A DNA stretch of 64,000 bases, from the NCBI RefSeq assembly GCF_027172205.1, contig NC_070603.1, positions 105,189,803 through 105,253,802 of the forward strand, given 5' to 3'. This document shows positions 50,217 to 61,029 of this stretch, one piece after another; position 1 is the stretch's first letter; each line of letters starts with the position of its first letter. The notes under the pieces were generated by a model, which did not search any database, was not told the origin of the DNA, and saw only the letters and a list, made by a program, of their open reading frames with translations. A program made the translations under genes and the position numbers. This stretch comes from Podarcis raffonei (lineage: Eukaryota; Chordata; Lepidosauria; Squamata; Lacertidae).

Positions 50217-52166
50217 AATGTTAAAAATGTTTTTATATATTTTAAAGTGTTTTAAAGGTGTTTTTACTTTTTACTTTGTTGTACCACCGTGAATGGTGGT
50301 TTTTATTTATGTATTTTTATTTTGTTCCGTTTTATTTTGGTTTGGGGTTGGATATTGAGTGGGGTGGGGATTGGTTTTGTTTTGGTATAATTGTTTTTGG
50401 TTTGTTTTGTTTTTCTATTTTGTAAATGGAGGCTAGTATGAGGCTTGGGATTGCTACCATGGAGGGGCAAGGGAAGTATGGCAGTGGGGGCAGATGTCAT
50501 AGGCGAAAGGGATCGAGATACGGATACGCTCGTACCCCTTCCAATCTGTGCCTCATCCCGAGGGACAAGGGTAGGGTGAGCAAGGATTACTCACCTCCGT
50601 CACTGGTGTTGTGCAATGCCAGGTCCATAGGCAACAAAACCGCCACCCTGCGAGATTTCTTCATCTCGCAGGGGGTCGACCTGGCTTGTGTGACGGAGAC
50701 CTGGGTGCGCGAAGGGGAAACTGTTACCTTACGAGAGATGGCGCCCCCGGGTTTCTCCGTCCTCCACCAGTCACGGACTGTGGGCCGGGTGGGAGGGGTG
50801 GCATTATTAATCTGGGAAGATTGTTCTTTCAGGGCTCTACCATCGCCATCGATCCCTGGCATTGAATGTGTTGGCCTAGTGTGGGGCTCTGAGGTGAGCT
50901 TGGCTGTCTGGCTGGTGTACCGGCCAGCTAGCGCACCAGCAGCCACCCTGTCAGGCTGATCCCACATCCATGCTGATGCCACTCCCTCCTCACAGGCTCT
51001 GGACCTGGTGTCTTCCATGGTGACACTAGGGCTCTCCCAGTTTGTTTCGGGCCCCACACATCAAGCAGGCCACACGCTGGATTTGATCTTTGGCGTCGGT
51101 ATAGATGTGATCATGTCTCCTTCGATGAAGGTGCCACGGTCAGATCACTATGCTCTGAAAGCCAGGATTGACTTTCCACCCCCACCCTGCTTAGGTGGCG
51201 AGCCGATGGAGGCTGATGGACCCTGATAGATTCTGTCAAGCCTTGCAGGACCTTGCTCGCCCTGGCGACTCATTGACTGAGCTTGTTGAGGGCTGGAATA
51301 TCCAGCTCCTGGCAGCCATCAATGAGATTGCACCTAAGCGCCCTCTGCGACCCCGCAGAAACCAGGCTCCCTGGTTTAGCGAGGAGCTTTGGAAAATGAA
51401 GCGGGACCTCAGACGGCTAAAGCGAGTATGGCGGGGTGCCCATGACGGAGCCTCAAGAACATCTTATAGGGTTTTTATGAAAACCTACGAGATGGCAGTG
51501 AAGGCCTTTAAGAAGTCTTACTTCTCGGCCTCCATTGCATCCGCTAGCTCTCGCCCGGCGCAATTATTTAGTATAATTAGGTCTTTAACATCCCTTGAAG
51601 GACAGCCAAATTTAAATACAATTTTACACAGCTGTGAGGCATTTGCCAGCTTTTTTGCGGAGAAGGTCCTGTTGCTCCGCCATGACCTCCCTGCCAATTT
51701 GGATACAATAAAGGAACTGGAGGCCCCTCGACTGTCCTCAGGTCCAGTATTGGACCACTTTGACCGGATATCCCCAGCCGATGTGGACAGACTCCTCCAA
51801 GCTGGAAAGCCCACCACCTGTCCTCTCGACCCGTGCCCGTCTTGGCTGATTAGAGCGTGTCCAGACGAGGTGCGGGCCCCCCCCCCGGGGGGATATCATC
51901 AATTTGTCCCTTGGCACTGGGATATTCCCAGGGGAACTGAAGGAGGCAGTGGTGCGCCCGCTCTTAAAGAAAACATCATTAGATCCCTTAGATCTATCCA
52001 ATTACCGCCCGGTTTTGAATCTTCCATTCCTGGGTAAGGTGATTGAGAGAGCGGTTGCTTAACAGCTTGGCAGGTTTCTGGATGAAACATCGGCTCTGGA
52101 TCCATTCTAGTCTGGCTTCTGTGCTGGTCATGGGACCGAGATGGCTCTGGTCGCCCTAACAGATTG

Positions 52167-52585
52167 TAAAGGGAATTGGGGGTTGCTTGTGCATAAAGGG
52201 TGCTACAGCTCTAGGCAACGTTGCCTGGCTAAACCTTTCCCTGGCTGGACAGCCCTTTCTCCATGGCTGTGTCAGTCGCTGGCAGAATCCGTCAGTGGGC
52301 GTTTTCTGAACTTCTTCCAACATAAAAACTCTTTGACCCCAAGTCACCTCCTAGCCTCTCTGCGCGGAAGTCTCCTGCGCAGAGTGGGCGTGCCCAACGG
52401 AGGTCCTGGGCTGCTCTCTGTGGAAGAGTCTTGGAGCCCTCTCTCCGCAGTCTCCCCTTGCTTCCTGGTGTCCCTCCTATTTCCTTCCTCAAAGGAAGTT
52501 TGCTCTCTCTCCCTGCTGGTCCCTTCTCCTGCATCGTTAGGGAGCCTTACCTCCACTCTAGGCTCCGATGGCAGTTCCCTGACAC
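52167..52585 (-). mobile_element. Solo gypsy LTR (fossil) with 5-bp target duplication
   Basis: Minus-oriented LTR, TGTAAAGGG...CCCTGACA on the + strand, flanked by CAGAT on both sides. Related to the LTRs of the gypsy element at 44768-49679. It splits the RT of the L2-type LINE between codons for ALVALTD and DLLRQLD. No internal region, so a solo LTR. Confidence 0.85.
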
Positions 52586-53202
52586 AGATGATCTCCTCAG
52601 GCAGCTGGATCGAGGCGGGTCAGGGCTGCTGATTCTTCTAGACCTGTCAGCAGCCTTCGATCACGATCACGAACTCCTGGACCACCGCCTTGCCGACGTG
52701 GGGATCCTGGGCACAGTCCTTCAATGGCTGCGCTCATTTCTCTCTGGTCGGGGACCAGAGAGAAAGCCCTATACGGCCTAGGACCCTCGTACCTACGGGA
52801 CCGCCTCTCTTGGTATGCCCCACGGAGGAACTTACGGTCTGCAAATAAAAACATCCTGAAGGTCCCAGGCCACAGAGAGGTTAGGCTGGCCTCAACTAGA
52901 GCCAGGGCTTTCTCGGCTGCGGCTCCAATCTGGTGGAACGCTCTGTCACAAGAGACTAGGGCCCTGCAGGACCTGACATCTTTCCGCAGGGCCTGCAAGA
53001 CAGAGCTGTTCCACCAGGCCTTTGGTCAGGGCACAGCCTGACTCCCTCCTCTGGCAATCTGCACAGAATTTTGCTTAATGGTTGCCATCAATTTGATTTT
53101 AATTAATTTTTATAATGAAATGTTTTTAGAATGTTGGATTATTTGATTGTTGTTAGCCGCCCTGAGCCCGGCTTTGGCTGGGGAAGGTGGGATATAAATA
53201 AA

Positions 53203-53233
<31 letters not shown>

Positions 53234-53242
<9 letters not shown>

Positions 53243-53545
53243 CGGCCCCAAAATGATAAATGTAACCTATTCCAAGTTTCTAAATTTCTCTTTATCTCCT
53301 TCCATACATAAAGTTGAAATAGGTCTATATTTTTTGTTGTCATCCATATGCCGAGATATTTCACCCTTTTTTTTTTATCTCCAACCCTAAGATTTTTTTG
53401 TAGTTCACTTTTTTCTTGATTCCCCATATTTTTAACTAATAGATTCGGGGTTTTTAAATTGTTTATCTTAAAGCCAGCTAGGTGTCCAAATTCATTTACA
53501 CATTCCATTGCTCTTGGGATGCAATGTTTAATTGTTTTCTAATTA
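53234..53545 (-). mobile_element. L1 LINE remnant, right part
   Basis: Minus-strand ORF2: MECVNEFGHLAGFKINNLKT, KKRVKYLGIWMTTKNIDLFQ and LETWNRLHLSFWGR. Continues into 49960 downwards. Confidence 0.85.
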
Positions 53546-53886
53546 TTGTTCTCCCTCCTATGTTCTTAGCTATTCTTATTTTCTCTCTCTCACACACACA
53601 CACTTTTTTAAATTTTCTGTTTTACAGTTTAGAATACATTTAAGCAACTTTAAAATGTCAGTGACTTTCCTTCTTCTCTTTCCATGGTTCATTTTTCGTA
53701 TCATAAATCCCTGGATATTTGACATAAACTAAACCGTTCAGTATTCCATTATTACATCCATCAAAACTTATTTACACTGCTGGATTTATCTTAATATTGC
53801 CAACGTTTTCAAGTTAGTTATTCTTATTTTCATTTGTAAGCTGTCCTGAGTTCCTGTCAGGGGGAAAAGTGGGGTGTTATAAATAT

Positions 53887-53917
<31 letters not shown>

Positions 53918-54850
53918 CCACCTAGTGATTATAGTTCAATATAGGTCAACAGTAAGAATGCAACAGCATTATATATGTTTGTTTTTCATGCAAGCCTCTT
54001 TTAAACAAAAAACAAACAAACCCGACTCCAATACATATATGAGAAAAGACAGACTGAAAAATATGTTGAGAAAATATGAATAATTTAAGTGCACAACTCA
54101 TAGGCTGTGGCACTGTGCTGAACTCCTCATACTATCTTAGAGAGAGGCTTCTGGGTCATAATATTTGTTTCTTGTTACTGCTGTAATTTATATAGTTCAT
54201 CTTATGCTGGGGGCTATCACTTGACTTTGCATTATTGCAAGATGGTGGAGGTGATGAAACTTACAGGGGAAACAGAACCTGCTGCTATAACAAGCTCAGA
54301 CAGGAATAAACACAGTAGTGTCACTAAATTGATAGTTAAAAGTCCTGCATTTCTAGAGTCCTAAAAGGCATCTGAAAGTCATTAATCAGCCTAATTTATA
54401 GTTGTGCAAAGTTTACTGGATATTAGGAGCATAGGGCTGGAACCAATCAAGTTCTACTCAAAGTAGACTCATTTAAGTTAAGTGGCCTACTCTAAGTAGG
54501 ACCAGTGTCAGCCACAACCCATTTGGTCCCAGGCAAAACAGATTTCAAAATAACTTCCCAAATAATAACTTAAAATTTAAGAAAGGCAAAAATAGCAGAT
54601 GATTATATATGAAAACACAGGTCTCAAGAAGGAAAGAAGGAAACACAGAACCATACTAAGGCTGTAATGTAAGTAGAGATAGAAAGTAGGTTGGGTTCCA
54701 GGAAAAAGCATTAGCTGCTTTCTAAAAAAAAGTGTTGTGAAACTGTCCCTAAAAGGAAGAGGAGGAGGGTTGGTGATCGTGCAAGCACCAGACAATCAGC
54801 GCTGACGTCTCCTGTAACTTGTAGAGCTGGTGTTCGCTGAGGTCAGCCAA
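53546..54850. other. Intergenic, no recognisable gene
   Basis: AT-rich. Holds an L2-like 3' end with (GAT)n at about 53835-53918 ('gtaagctgtcctgagttcct') and nothing else I can name. Confidence 0.45.
53883..53918. repeat. (GAT)n microsatellite
   Basis: About twelve GAT units at the end of an L2-like 3' fragment. Confidence 0.9.
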
Positions 54851-54859
54851 AAGAAGAAA

Positions 54860-55460
54860 ACCATTTCATACCCGCCAACATTTATCCGATGAAAATAAGG
54901 ACGTCCTATTCCATAATAGTAATTTTACTATTTATACCTCACCCATCTGATTGAGTTGCCCCAGCCACTCTGTGCAGCTTCCAACATATATAAAAACATA
55001 TATAAACTTCCCTATACGGGGCTGCCTTCAGATGGCTTTATACCCGCCAACATTTCGCTGATGAAAATAAGGACTGCCTACCATACCTTCCGATGTTTCT
55101 CTGATGAAAATAGGGACGTCCTAGGGAAAAGCGGGATATTCCAGTATCAAATCAGCAACCGGGAGCCAGTGTGGTATAGTAGTTAAGAGCGGTGGACTTG
55201 TAATCTGGTGAACCGGGTTCGCTTCCCCACTCCTCCACATGCAGCTGCTGGGTGACCTTGGGCTAGTCACATTTCTTTAAAGTCTCTCAGACCCACTCAC
55301 CTCACAGAGTGTTTGTGGGGAAGGAAGGGAAAGGAGATTGTTAGCCATTTGGAGACTCCTTAGGGTAGTGATAAAGTCGGATATCAAATCCAAACTCTTC
55401 TTCTGTAAATCCGGGACTATCCCTGGAAAATAGGGACACTTGGAGAGTCTGCTATTTGTT
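54860..55460. repeat. DNA-transposon-like repeat with L2 and SINE insertions
   Basis: 'acccgccaacattt' and 'gatgaaaataagga' recur three times (54870, 55043, 55090) and 'gggactatccctggaaaata' closes the block at 55410-55440. An L2-type 3' fragment (minus, 54930-55040) and the Sauria SINE lie inside. Classification uncertain. Confidence 0.4.
55161..55405 (+). mobile_element. Sauria-type SINE
   Basis: Starts 'gggagccagtgtggtatagt', B box 'gggttcgcttccc', core 'cagctgctgggtgaccttgg', tail 'aaatccaaactcttcttct'. Plus-strand counterpart of 1397-1642. Confidence 0.88.
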
Positions 55461-55607
55461 TGAACAGGATGCTGTGAGCCTGGCAGCATTTTCAAAAGTG
55501 TGCTGTTGCCAAGTAAATAAAACAGAAATAAAGTAAAATCCCCCGCCCCACAGTAGCATTACTAAGAGTATGCAAGGAGGACTTTGTGCTGAAGCCAAAG
55601 CTTTCAT

Positions 55608-55963
55608 GGGACGCGGGTGGCGCTGTGGGTTAAACCACAGAGCCTAGGACTTGCCGATCAGAAGGTCGGCAGTTCGAATCCCCGCAATGGGGTGAGCTCC
55701 CGTTGCTTGGTCCCTGCTCCTGCCAACCATGAGTTCGAAAGCACATCAAAGTGCAAGTAGATAAATAGGTACCGCTCCGGTGGGAAGGTAAACGGCGTTT
55801 CCGTGCGCTGCTCTGGTTCGCCAGAAGCGGCTTAGTCATGCTGGCCATATGACCCAGAAGCTGTATGCCGGCTCCCTCGGCCAGTAAAGTGAGATGAGCG
55901 CCGCAACCCCAGAGTCGGCCACGACTGGACCTAATGGTCAGGGGTCCCTTTACCTTTACCTTT
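55608..55963 (+). mobile_element. tRNA-derived squamate SINE (Squam1-like)
   Basis: From 'gggacgcgggtggcgctgtg' to '...tacctttacctttt'-like end, B box 'agttcgaatcccc'. AAAGCTT occurs just outside on both sides (55598-55604 and 55963-55969), a possible target duplication. Confidence 0.88.
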
Positions 55964-55974
55964 AAAGCTTGTAG

Positions 55975-56165
55975 GGATAAGAACTTGTTGAACCAACAAT
56001 CTGAATTGGAATACAAGAGGGGGAGGTGTGGGGAAGTCAGGGAAATATGTTATTGAAAATAAGGATTGTGAATTCTATGTGTTTTTAAACTTTTTTGTTT
56101 TTTGTTTTTTGATTTTTTAATGTATTACAATGGAAAATCTTAATAAATATTTTTTAAAAAAAATA
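55975..56165 (+). mobile_element. L1 LINE 3' UTR fragment
   Basis: 'ggaatacaagagggggaggt' and 'aaatatgttattgaaaa' match the reverse complement of 61130-61190 in the L1 at the window end; closes with an A-rich tail at 56155-56165. Confidence 0.8.
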
Positions 56166-56675
56166 AAGCTTTCACCTCGGCCGCAGTAGTGAGGCAAACA
56201 ATTACAATTCTAGGGGGAGAGTTTCACAAATGGGACACCATGACTGAGAAGGCCTTTCGCCACATCCTGGTATGCCCCACAGAGAAACTTATGGTCTTCA
56301 AATAAAAACATCTTGAAGGTCCCAGGCCACAGAGAAGTTAGGCTGGCCTCAACTAGAGCCAGGGCTTTTTCGGCTGTGGCTCCGACCTGGTGGAACACTC
56401 TGTCACAAGAGACTAGGGCCCTGCGGGACTTGACATCTTTCCGCAGGGCCTGCAAGACAGAGCTGTTCCGCCAGGCCTTTGGCCAGGGCACAGCCTGACT
56501 CACTCCCTCGGCAATCTTCGCGGAGCTCTGGCCCAATGGTGGCCAGTGGCTTGAATTTAATTAATTTTATAATGAATGATTTTAGAGTGTTGTTTGTGTT
56601 GTACTTTTGTATTGTTTTATTGTTGTTAGCCGCCCTGAGCCCGGCTTCGGCTGGGGAGGGCGGGATATAAATAAA

Positions 56676-56723
<48 letters not shown>

Positions 56724-56724
56724 C
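56166..56724 (+). mobile_element. L2-type LINE 3' fragment
   Basis: Encodes VPGHREVRLASTRARAFSAV and TWWNTLSQETRALRDLTSFR, then 'ccgccctgagcccggcttcg' and a long (ATT)n tail. Close relative of the 3' end at 52860-53233. Confidence 0.9.
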
Positions 56725-57110
56725 ACACCACACAGCAAACTGCACCAATGGGCAGGACTTTGAGGAGGGCATCCTCAACAGTTCTTAAAGCCCAGGTTGG
56801 CAGATACCAAGAGACGTGCCCCTTCAAGTAATTTGGATCTATGTCCTCTGGGGATTTATATGGTAATACCCGGACCTTGAATTGGTCACGGTAGCATACT
56901 GGTAACCAGTGCAGTACATATAGGCCCACTGTTAAGTGGTCCTGCTTAGAAATATCATTAGGGCAGCAGCAATCTGCACTAGTTGAGGCTTCTGAATTGT
57001 CTTCGCAGGGACATCTAAGTAGAGCAGATTGCAGCAATCAAAGCCCTGGGTGGTGAGAGCACGGGTAATTGTGGTCAGGCTATCCCAGTCCAGGAATGGT
57101 CATCGCGGGC
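56725..57110. repeat. LINE-derived repeat, unclassified
   Basis: 'ctggtaaccagtgcagtaca' and 'gattgcagcaatcaaagccc' resemble a common reptilian LINE non-coding segment. I cannot place it in a clade. Confidence 0.35.
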
Positions 57111-58030
57111 ACTACTTGTCATGGCCATCACTAGGTCTTCCAGTGGAATCCAGAAGGACCCCTAAGCTATAAAGGTGCTTCTTCAAGGAGAGCTCTACCC
57201 CATCTAGAACAATCTGCCTCCCCAGATGCCAGACCCAGGAACAACCCACCAGCAGTGGGAGCAGTCTTCTAAGGGACACTGACCTTTAACTGAGTTGATA
57301 ATTAGCTACTGTTGTTTTCTGCTAGCTAACATGTCAGTGTTAACCTTAGATCAGGTCTCAAAGGTATTAGGTTGCAAATCTCCATTTGGAAAGCCTTTGG
57401 CTTTCGTTCCCAAGCTCTGTGGAAATAAAGATGTGTCAATGGCTCTTTAGGGAAGCAGGTCCAGGCAAAATGGAAGCTGTAGGGAGAGACAGCTTTGCTT
57501 ATAGGTCTGTTTGGCATTTTCTTTTATTTCGAAGATGCTGAGCCTGTGCTGAACATCACAAGATATTGTATGGATATTTTGGAGGTATCATTTGATGTCT
57601 TGTGTTCTGTTATGAAGAAAGTTCTGCAAGTAAAGTTTTTGAATGATATCTCATGTGTCTCGGTAATGCTACGTTTCAAAAGGAGTCGGACACTTCAAGC
57701 TGTGCAATATTAATATCTGCAATAATTGAGACTGGGAGTAGTTTGCCTAAGGCTACCCAGTGAGTTCATAGCAGAGGTGAGGTTCAAAACAAAACATCCT
57801 TACTCAAAACTCAATCTCTTAACCAGCATGCAACAGATTTTAGTCATAAAATACTTTGATCATTAAATGATCAAAGTACTTTTAGTCCAAGCTACACAAG
57901 GAATACAAAACAAAAAGAAAAAAATAATCATATAAATGGGGAGGAGAGATTGCAAACACACAAAAATTGAACTAACCCCATTTTGCAAGAGAAGTGTATT
58001 TACTGGTGTCTGTTACAGCAGAAACCATGT
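57111..58030. other. Upstream of copy 3, no recognisable gene
   Basis: No leader exon for copy 3 could be recognised. A 72-aa open frame at 57495-57713 has no known domain. Confidence 0.4.
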
Positions 58031-58034
58031 TAAC

Positions 58035-58380
58035 TGTTATGTACTGAGTAGAATAGGATCCAAAATGCAGCAGTCTGATTGGTCCTAGAACAATAGGATT
58101 CAGAAAGCAATAGTCTGATTGGTCCACAGGAGCCACCCAATCCAGCTCCAGGTGGAAGTGAATCCACAACCTGATTGGCCTACAGGAGAATCCCAGAATT
58201 AGCCAATCACGTGCGGCCCATTGTGTAAATAATGTATATAAAGCAGACATTCTGGGGGAACTCCCATTCCTCCTCACCACTATGAGCTGAATAAAGAGCA
58301 TGAAATCCACTCTCGACTCCGAGTATATTTCATTAACCTTAATATTACATGCCCTGTCCTCTTCCCCTTTCATCATAACA
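58035..58380 (+). mobile_element. Solo LTR (fossil)
   Basis: 346 bp from TGTTATGTACTGAG to ...CATCATAACA; the ends TGTTATG/CATAACA are a perfect 7-bp inverted repeat. Carries several 'tgattggt' boxes, a TATA box 'tatataaagcag' and AATAAA in LTR order. Target duplication not found. It ends 53 bp before the splice acceptor of copy 3 exon 1. Confidence 0.78.
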
Positions 58381-58433
58381 CTTGGCTTTAGTCCTTTTTA
58401 TCTTTGATTATTATTGTTATTTTTACTTTTCAG

Positions 58434-58582
58434 GTAGAGGATAAACTTAATATCACAAACATGGATTTTGCTCTGATCAAGATATTCTTGATAGTCATAG
58501 GTTTCACTGTGGGGATCTTATTGACGGCTTTTCTCACAATATACTTCCAATGGCCTTCACTATTGATCAAGATAGCGATACG
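58434..58582 (+). CDS. ABHD6: ABHD6-like copy 3, exon 1 (leader plus residues 1-41)
   Basis: Acceptor 'acttttcag', ATG at 58461, donor CG|GTAAGT, 122 coding nt as in copy 1. Encodes MDFALIKIFLIVIGFTVGIL and FQWPSLLIKIAIR. Of the three copies it resembles the human N-terminus most (MDLDVVNMFVI..., LLWPSALIRI, from memory). Confidence 0.82.
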
Positions 58583-58640
58583 GTAAGTATATTTCTTGGA
58601 AAATGTACAGAATGATATGCATGCCTTGCGCAATTAGGTC

Positions 58641-58765
58641 AGCGGTAGGGAGCCTCTGGCCCGCCAGGTGTTGCAGAACGTAATCCCTGTCCATTGGCCA
58701 TGTTTCCTAGAGCTGGTAGGAGTTGTAGTCCAGCGACAACTGGAGGCCCAAAGGTCCCGCAGTCC
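58641..58765. repeat. Palindromic hAT-like MITE
   Basis: 'gtagggagcctctggcccgc' opposite 'caactggaggcccaaaggtc', with 'gtaggagttgtagtccagcg' inside. Same family as 4952-5092. Intron 1 of copy 3. Confidence 0.5.
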
Positions 58766-59130
58766 TCAGCTATGTGGTGTCTCAACTGCACACAGTAATG
58801 CTGCAAGATCAGAATCTAAAAAGGTGGATTATAGAAAGCGGGCATTGTCCTGATCGGTACCAAGAGGGGAGACCACACAGAGATGTGTGTAGTTCTGAGC
58901 ATCTTCAAGAAAGTGTTTGGAAACACATTGAGGGGGGGGTGAAAACCAGCTACAGATTGCAAACAACAGGAGCAAAGCATATCAAACAGATCTGCAACCA
59001 ACTACCACTTCTAAGAAGGCTTCAGCTGGGCAATTTCGAATGGGCAGCAAACAGAGGCATAGCATGGGGGGTGCCGGGGGTGCCATGGTCCCGGATGCAA
59101 TTTGGAGAGGGGTGCAAACAGGTGCCCCCA

Positions 59131-59653
59131 CCATAGCTGTCAACCGTCTCTTATTTGGCAGGAAAGTCCCTTACCCCAGCACCGTGTCCCACTGCTGTCC
59201 CTTATTGATGATGTCCCTTAAATTTTCCAGGTTTCAAAGGAAGCAGCTCTTCTCCCTCCTCCCTGCTGGCCAGAGAGGAGGGAGGCTCCAACTGTGTTGC
59301 TTGGCTGCATTGCTCACCCAATAAGGAGTCTAAGAACGAGTAGGGGGTGGAGCTTGCATGCCTTGTGCCGATCAAATCGGCCGTGTTGCCTGGGGACTTG
59401 CCTTTGCTCAGCGCTTCCCAGCAGAGAGGTGACGGTGGTTTTCCTTGCTGCATCCCCTTTGCCGGGTTGCTGCACTGTGGGAACCACCGCTTGAGGCTTT
59501 GTTTGGCTGCTGGCTGGGCTTTCTGCCTTTGGCTTGGAGGGGCTCAGAAGTTGAACATACCTGTGCTTGGAAAATCCTTTATTTTGGCTGCTGATCCCTT
59601 ATTTTCGAGGCTGCTGGTCCCTTATTTTCAAATCTGTAAGTTGACAGCTATGG
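59131..59653. mobile_element. DNA transposon with 14-bp inverted ends, non-autonomous
   Basis: 523 bp bounded by CCATAGCTGTCAAC and its exact complement GTTGACAGCTATGG, flanked by CCCCCA on both sides (59125-59130, 59654-59659). Inside, 'cccttattttcgaggctgct' and 'cccttattttcaaatctg' repeat near the right end. No transposase. It lies within another repeat rich in 'gggggtgcc'. Confidence 0.75.
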
Positions 59654-59969
59654 CCCCCAGAGCAGGCTCGCTCCGTGCCAGAAAGAGCTGCGCCTCGGCT
59701 GCAGCGCTTGTGCCTGGCACAGCTCCATAGGATCCTCTGACCTGACGGCGGAGAGGAGGAAAGTGGGCAGCAGCTTCCCCAACCCTCTCCTAACCCTGAA
59801 CTGTGACACGCAGAGAGCGCCCTCTGCGCCCTGCCCTCCCCCCGAGGGCATGCCCTGCATCCCTACCCCAGGCAGCGTGGGCATACGCTCTGCCGCTAGC
59901 AGCAAGGTCAGTTACAGAGTTCACCCAAACCAGAGAAGAAGTCAAGTTACGTGACATAAGAGTGATGCT

Positions 59970-60825
59970 AAGGGTAGGCCCAAATTTAGGTTTGATGAGG
60001 CCCAAAGCTACTGAAGGTATCTCTGCCTGGGGAGAGCATTACACAAGCAGGGAGTAACCACAGGGAGTAACTAAGATCCTGGCCACTGGTCCCATCACCT
60101 CCTGGCAAATAGAGGGGGAAGAAATGAAGGCAGTGAGAGATTTTACTTTCTTGGGCTCCATGATCACTGCAGATGGTGACAGCAGCCACAAAATTAAAAG
60201 ACTCCTGCTTCTTGAGAGAAAAGCAATGACAAACCTAGACAGCATCTTAAAAAGCAGAGACATCACCTTGCCAACAAAGGTCTGTATAGTTAAAACTATG
60301 GTTTTCCCAGTATGATGTATGGAAGTGAGAGCTGGACCATAAAGGCTGATCGCTGAAGAATTGATGCTTTTGAATTATGGTGCTGGAGGAGACTCTTGAG
60401 AGTCCCATGGACCGCAAGGAGATCAAACCTATCCATTCTGAAGGAAATCAGCCCTGAGTGCTCACTGGAAGGACAGATCCTGAAGCTGAGGCTCCAATAC
60501 TTTGGCCACCTCATGAGAAAAGAAGACTCCCTGGAAAAGACCCTGATGTTGGAAAAGATGGAGGGCACAAGGAGAAGGGGACGACAGAGGACGAGATGGT
60601 TGGACAGTGTTCTCAAAGCTACCAGCATGAGTTTGACCAAACTGCGGGAGGCAGTGGAGGACAGGAGTGCCTGGTGTGCTCTAGTCCATGGGGTCACGAA
60701 GAGTCGGACACGACTAAACGACTAAACAACAACAACAACATCCAGTTTATTTTTTCCTTTGATTTTTTTGGGGGCCCCAAGAGAGTGGGGCCCTAAGCTA
60801 TAGCTTGTTTAGCTTATACGTAAAT
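59970..60825. mobile_element. hAT-like MITE split by a BovB fragment
   Basis: 'ggtttgatgaggcccaaagc' at 59988 and 'gccctaagctatagcttg' at 60789 are the two halves of the MITE seen whole at 21092-21377. BovB 60075-60742 and a short L2-like scrap (60020-60065) lie between. Confidence 0.6.
60075..60742 (+). mobile_element. BovB (RTE) LINE 3' fragment
   Basis: ORF2 C-terminal part: EEMKAVRDFTFLGSMITADG, MTNLDSILKSRDITLPTKVC, FGHLMRKEDSLEKTLMLEKM and VTKSRTRLND-type ending, followed by CAA repeats. One stop and one frame change near 60310-60350. The protein is strikingly like ruminant BovB as I recall it. Intron 1 of copy 3. Confidence 0.92.
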
Positions 60826-60987
60826 CACTGAGGGCAGCATGCAGGCTGCAACATCTGTCTTAAAGCGAAGATACGGATCTGGCAATGATAAATGACCTCT
60901 ACAAAACCATCGCGTTGATTCCCTGCAAAACATCCTTCCTGTGCATTATCTCCTTTATCTTCCTCTCTTTTCTCTCTTTACTTGTAG

Positions 60988-61029
60988 GTTCAAACACTGG
61001 CAGACCGGGGTGGAGGTAAAATATGCCAC
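60988..61029 (+). CDS. ABHD6: ABHD6-like copy 3, start of exon 2
   Basis: Acceptor 'acttgtag'; the first base completes Arg41, then FKHWQTGVEVKYA. Sequence homologous to exon 2 ends here, at the L1 junction. Confidence 0.72.

Larger units (their letters stand above)
49961..53233 (+). mobile_element. L2-type LINE, near full-length with internal loss, inserted into L1
   Basis: Non-LTR retrotransposon with its 5' end at 49961: two tandem 5' monomers, then ORF2 from about 50426. Endonuclease: SLVLCNARSIGNKTATLRDF, ACVTETWV, SDHYALKARIDF. Linker: PRRNQAPWFSEELWKMKRDL. RT: GLLILLDLSAAFDHDHELLD. C-terminus: ARAFSAAAPIWWNALSQETR. Most of the RT is missing near 52756, and there are frameshifts (around 50960 and 51870). 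The 3' end is 'ccgccctgagcccggctttg' and 'gatataaataaaattta' with an (ATT)n tail. A solo LTR (52167-52585) interrupts it. It cannot be active. Confidence 0.88.

Noticed and set aside
55608-55700. tRNA genes at 'ggttcgaatcc' B boxes (5390, 14090, 27370, 42725, 55670)
   Set aside because: Each B box is part of a ~355-bp SINE with a shared 3' body and, in most cases, target duplications; no tRNA cloverleaf.
61018-61029. Cryptic splice donor 'gag|gtaaaa' (at 61015) rescuing copy 3 exon 2
   Set aside because: The match to the donor consensus is weak, and using it would drop the conserved core of exon 2; L1 interruption is the simpler reading.
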